Source: Bacteroidota bacterium | Lineage (GTDB): Bacteria; Bacteroidota; Bacteroidia; Chitinophagales; Chitinophagaceae | Assembly: GCA_016868815.1 (NCBI GenBank) | Contig: VGFQ01000016.1 | Location: 1 to 45,794 of the forward strand | Direction: 5' to 3' | DNA: 45,794 bases | Part shown: piece after piece, positions 43,333 to 45,794 of the stretch | Numbering within the stretch: the stretch's first letter is position 1 | Layout: every line of letters starts with the position of its first letter | Translations under genes and position numbers: made by a program | Notes under the pieces: generated by a model | What the model saw: only the letters and a program-made list of their open reading frames with translations | Database searches by the model: none | Told to the model about the DNA's origin: nothing

Positions 43333-43340
43333 TAATTTTG
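43333..43340 (+). promoter_or_regulatory. Possible internal promoter element before hisC
   Basis: TAATTTTG matches TAnnTTTG exactly and ends 12 bases before the hisC ATG, in the 63-base gap after hisD, the largest gap in the operon. No TTG is at the -33 distance. If used, it would let hisC and hisB be expressed past the attenuator. Confidence 0.35.
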
Positions 43341-43352
43341 AAACCGTATTCG

Positions 43353-44411
43353 ATGTTCGACATCAACCAGCTGATCAGAGATAACATCCGTTCCCTCGTG
43401 TCATATTCCTCGGCGCGCGATGAGTTCCACGGTGAGGCGAGGGTATTCCTAGATGCCAATGAGAATAGCCTGGGATCCCCTCTGATGAAATGGTATAACC
43501 GATATCCTGACCCGCATCAGTCGGCACTCAAAGAGCGACTCTCCGCCATAAAAGGCATCGACTCGTCTCATATCTTCTTAGGCAATGGCAGTGATGAGGC
43601 CATCGATATCCTTTACAGGGCTTTCTGTACGCCAGGTGAACATAATGTGATTGTTTGTCCGCCTACCTACGGGATGTATGAAGTGAGTGCTGCCATCAAT
43701 GACATCACCGTCCGAAAAGCCCCTCTCCATGCAGCATTTGGTATTGACTTGGACGCTCTTGAGTCAGCCGTTGATGAGCAGACCCGTATGATATGGCTCT
43801 GCTCCCCGAATAATCCCACTGGCAACAGCCTACAGGTGACAGAGATAGAAACCATTCTCAACAACTTCCATGGGCTGGTCGTGGTGGATGAGGCATACAT
43901 CAATTTTTCCCGTCATCGCTCCCTGCTGCCGGCACTCACGGAATACCCCAACCTCGTTGTCTTACAAACCTTGAGCAAAGCCTGGGGACTGGCTTCCCTC
44001 CGCATCGGAATGGCCTTCGCCTCGGCAGCTATCATTGACGTGATGAACCGTATCAAGCCTCCCTATAACATCAATGGGGCCTCTCAGGAGCTTGCTCTCC
44101 AGGCACTCGAAGAAGTCGGACAGGTGAACGATATGATCCGCATCATCGTCTCCGAAAGGGAGCGGCTAGCGGATGTTCTAAGTGCACATCCGGCCGTGAT
44201 CCATGTCTATCCCTCCGATGCCAACTTCCTTCTGGCAAAGGTCCAGCAGCACCGGGCCTTGTATCAGCACCTGCTGGACCATGGCATCGTAGTGAGGGAT
44301 CGAAGTACGCAACACGGATGTGCAGGGTGCCTGCGCATCACAGTCGGCACGCCGGCAGAGAATGCCTTGCTGATGCAGGCCCTGGATGCATGGATGGAAA
44401 GCCAAGCCTAG
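43353..44411 (+). CDS. hisC: Histidinol-phosphate aminotransferase
   Basis: HisC is a class II PLP aminotransferase that converts imidazole acetol phosphate to histidinol phosphate with glutamate. The 352-residue protein has FLDANENSLGSP, YPDPHQSALKERLS, FLGNGSDEAIDILYRAF and VCPPTYGMYEVSA. The PLP lysine is Lys209 in LQTLSKAWGLASLRIG, and the final Arg is in GCLRITVGTP. The ATG at 43353 (MFDINQLIRDNI) gives the family N-terminus; an upstream TTG is less likely. It lies between hisD and hisB. Confidence 0.96.
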   Translation: MFDINQLIRDNIRSLVSYSSARDEFHGEARVFLDANENSLGSPLMKWYNRYPDPHQSALKERLSAIKGIDSSHIFLGNGSDEAIDILYRAFCTPGEHNVIVCPPTYGMYEVSAAINDITVRKAPLHAAFGIDLDALESAVDEQTRMIWLCSPNNPTGNSLQVTEIETILNNFHGLVVVDEAYINFSRHRSLLPALTEYPNLVVLQTLSKAWGLASLRIGMAFASAAIIDVMNRIKPPYNINGASQELALQALEEVGQVNDMIRIIVSERERLADVLSAHPAVIHVYPSDANFLLAKVQQHRALYQHLLDHGIVVRDRSTQHGCAGCLRITVGTPAENALLMQALDAWMESQA

Positions 44412-44447
44412 GCCTATCCCATATTTTTATTTACTATTGATATCTAT

Positions 44448-45587
44448 ATGAGACGGGTACTGTTTATTGACCGCGATGGGACACTGGTGAAGGAAGCCCC
44501 CCCTTCCTACCAGCTGGATGATTTCCGCAAGCTTGCCTTTTATCCAGGGGCCCTGACCTATCTGCCCCGTATTGCGATGGAGATGGGTTACGAGTTGGTG
44601 CTCGTCTCCAATCAGGATGGTCTTGGGACTGCCTCTTTCCCTGAAGAGCAGTTCCGGCCCGTCCACGATCACATCCTCCAGACTTTTGCTGGTGAAGGTG
44701 TCGTGTTTGCCGCGGAACACATAGATCCCACCCTTCCACACGAAGAGGCGCATACCCGAAAGCCAGGTATTGGCATGCTCGAGGCATATCTCCACAGCGA
44801 GGCCTACGACATCCCTCATTCATTTGTGATTGGGGACCGACTCACCGATGTGCAGCTCGCAAAAAACCTGGGATGCCGTGCCATCTGGCTCTGCAGTGAT
44901 CCGCAACTCGGCGCTGCATCTGCACCGGATGGGATTGAAGGCTTGCGGGATACGGTGGCGTTGGAAACACCCGAGTGGAGGGATATCTACCTGTTCCTCA
45001 AGCACGGGCTGCGGCAGGTGGTCCACCGGCGCACGACGAGCGAGACCGACATACAGATCGAGCTCAACCTTGATGGGAAGGGCCTTTCAGAGATCCACAC
45101 AGGTCTGGGTTTTTTTGACCATATGCTCGATCAGGTGGCCCGCCATGGCCGCATGGATCTCAAGCTGCAGGTTCGTGGCGACCTACACATCGATGAACAT
45201 CATACCATAGAAGATACAGGCATCGCCCTAGGTGAAGCGTTTGCTGCCGCACTGGCCGACAAGCGGGGGATAGAGCGCTATGGGTACGCCCTGCCGATGG
45301 ATGATGCCGAGGCCCGCGTGCTCATCGATTTTGGTGGAAGAAACTGGATCGTTTGGGAGGCGGAGTTCAGCCGGGAAAAGGTTGGGGACATGCCGACAGA
45401 AATGTTCTTTCATTTTTTCAAGTCTTTTTCCGACGCTGCCCGATGCAATCTGCATGTGTCTTGCCGAGGGGATAATGAACATCATAAGATCGAGTCGGTC
45501 TTTAAGGCCTTCGCGCGCGCGCTTCGGGGGGCTGTCAGACGCAATCCAGGTGATGACTCTCTGCCCAGCACCAAGGGCATCCTCTGA
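44448..45587 (+). CDS. hisB: Bifunctional histidinol-phosphatase / imidazoleglycerol-phosphate dehydratase
   Basis: A 379-residue fusion. The N-terminal HAD phosphatase (residues 1-165) has the DxD motif Asp8/Asp10 in LFIDRDGTLV and the later VIGDRLTDVQLAKNLG. The C-terminal dehydratase (from about 190) has ETDIQIELNLDGKG, the metal-binding HTGLGFFDHMLDQVARHG and DEHHTIEDTGIALGEA, and the second set GDNEHHKIESVFKAFARAL. It catalyses the dehydration and phosphate-removal steps either side of HisC. In the phosphatase, the four zinc ligands of E. coli HisB are all replaced: the loop reads IDPTLPHEEAHTRKP with Asp93, Thr95, Ala101 and Thr103. The HAD core is intact, so activity without the zinc loop is likely. 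Confidence 0.96.
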   Translation: MRRVLFIDRDGTLVKEAPPSYQLDDFRKLAFYPGALTYLPRIAMEMGYELVLVSNQDGLGTASFPEEQFRPVHDHILQTFAGEGVVFAAEHIDPTLPHEEAHTRKPGIGMLEAYLHSEAYDIPHSFVIGDRLTDVQLAKNLGCRAIWLCSDPQLGAASAPDGIEGLRDTVALETPEWRDIYLFLKHGLRQVVHRRTTSETDIQIELNLDGKGLSEIHTGLGFFDHMLDQVARHGRMDLKLQVRGDLHIDEHHTIEDTGIALGEAFAAALADKRGIERYGYALPMDDAEARVLIDFGGRNWIVWEAEFSREKVGDMPTEMFFHFFKSFSDAARCNLHVSCRGDNEHHKIESVFKAFARALRGAVRRNPGDDSLPSTKGIL

Positions 45588-45618
45588 TACCTGACATGTA
45601 CGCAACTCAAAGATCTCA

Positions 45619-45794
45619 ATGACGATGATACATCGCCTGTCTGTCGTAATGATGGTGGCATGTACGTCGATTGTTGCCAGCGCACAGCACCACGACGCTT
45701 CTGATCGTTATACACCCCCTTCAGATCCCCTGGTGGCATCACGTCTGTCGGAATGGCGGCAGCTGAAATTAGGACTACTCATGCACTGGGGTAC
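45619..45794 (+). CDS. GH29 alpha-L-fucosidase, N-terminal part (cut by window edge)
   Basis: The first 58 codons of a gene that runs past the window end. The protein starts MTMIHRLSVVMMVACTSIVASAQ, a signal peptide with probable cleavage after ASA, so the product is exported. The mature part contains SEWRQLKLGLLMHWG, which matches the opening of the family 29 catalytic barrel (typically W-x-x-x-KFGLFIHWG). Such enzymes remove terminal fucose from glycans. The identification rests on this short motif. The gene begins 31 bases after hisB with no terminator between them, at the place where hisH would be expected in a complete operon. Confidence 0.7.
   Translation, partial: MTMIHRLSVVMMVACTSIVASAQHHDASDRYTPPSDPLVASRLSEWRQLKLGLLMHWG

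Noticed and set aside
45595..45621. Eight-codon frame after hisB (ATG at 45595) ending at the fucosidase start
   Set aside because: Too short, with no feature of a leader peptide; probably chance.
1..45794. tRNA, rRNA, insertion sequences, CRISPR arrays, phage or plasmid genes
   Set aside because: I looked through the intergenic spaces and coding content and found no support for any of these.

Overview
The window reads as chromosomal DNA of a Bacteroidota bacterium, most likely a Chitinophagales/Chitinophagaceae-type organism of fairly high GC. Reasons: the RpoC, GlmM, Mrp, RuvX, SpoU methyltransferase and HisB sequences are of Bacteroidota type; several starts are preceded by the Bacteroidota sigma-factor promoter (TTTG, about 20 bases, TAnnTTTG) rather than by Shine-Dalgarno sites; and families typical of the phylum are present (DUF6702, HupE/UreJ-like protein, CarboxypepD_reg-like protein, two S9 peptidases, a GH29 fucosidase). 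I see no tRNA, rRNA, insertion sequence, phage gene, CRISPR array or plasmid function. The species is not determined.

Layout. 1-582 (-): N-terminal part of leuA, cut by the window edge. 723-6790 (+): an alpha-solenoid-like protein of unknown function, then rpoC without rpoB beside it. 6893-10737 (+): an OmpH/Skp-like protein, an APC permease, heptose-7-phosphate kinase and ispD. 10724-12256 (-): a 3-hydroxyacyl-CoA dehydrogenase and a CarboxypepD_reg-like protein. 12353-13444 (+): the Mrp ATPase. 13472-16947: a DUF6702 protein (-) divergent from a HupE/UreJ-like membrane protein and an M1 aminopeptidase (+). 17430-22383: a secreted esterase-like hydrolase (+), an S9 peptidase (-) and an SGNH hydrolase (+). 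22376-25381 (-): pyrF, a metallophosphoesterase and kynureninase. 25597-26730 (+): a nitric oxide synthase oxygenase, divergent from kynureninase. 26767-29483 (-): an atypical SDR, a CNNM/CorC-type CBS protein and a PAP2 phosphatase. 29609-33217 (+): glmM, cysteine desulfurase and a ChbG/YdjC deacetylase. 33274-35871 (-): mutS. 36089-38425 (+): a small lipoprotein, an SpoU-type RNA methyltransferase, a UbiA-like prenyltransferase and ruvX. 38453-40861 (-): a second S9 peptidase. 40931-45587 (+): hisG-hisD-hisC-hisB with its control region. 45619 to the end (+): start of a GH29 alpha-L-fucosidase.

The most notable system is the control region of the his operon (40931-41098). It has a near-ideal Bacteroidota promoter, a start codon only four bases after the -7 element, a 16-residue leader peptide with three consecutive histidine codons, mutually exclusive 1:2, 2:3 and 3:4 hairpins, and an intrinsic terminator with six T residues just before hisG. 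This is the layout of classical ribosome-mediated transcription attenuation, here with an apparently leaderless leader-peptide mRNA. Its -33 element sits back to back with that of the divergent S9 peptidase gene. Other points of interest are -7 elements abutting start codons at several genes, rpoC detached from rpoB, a bacterial NO synthase divergent from kynureninase, and a his operon that stops after hisB.
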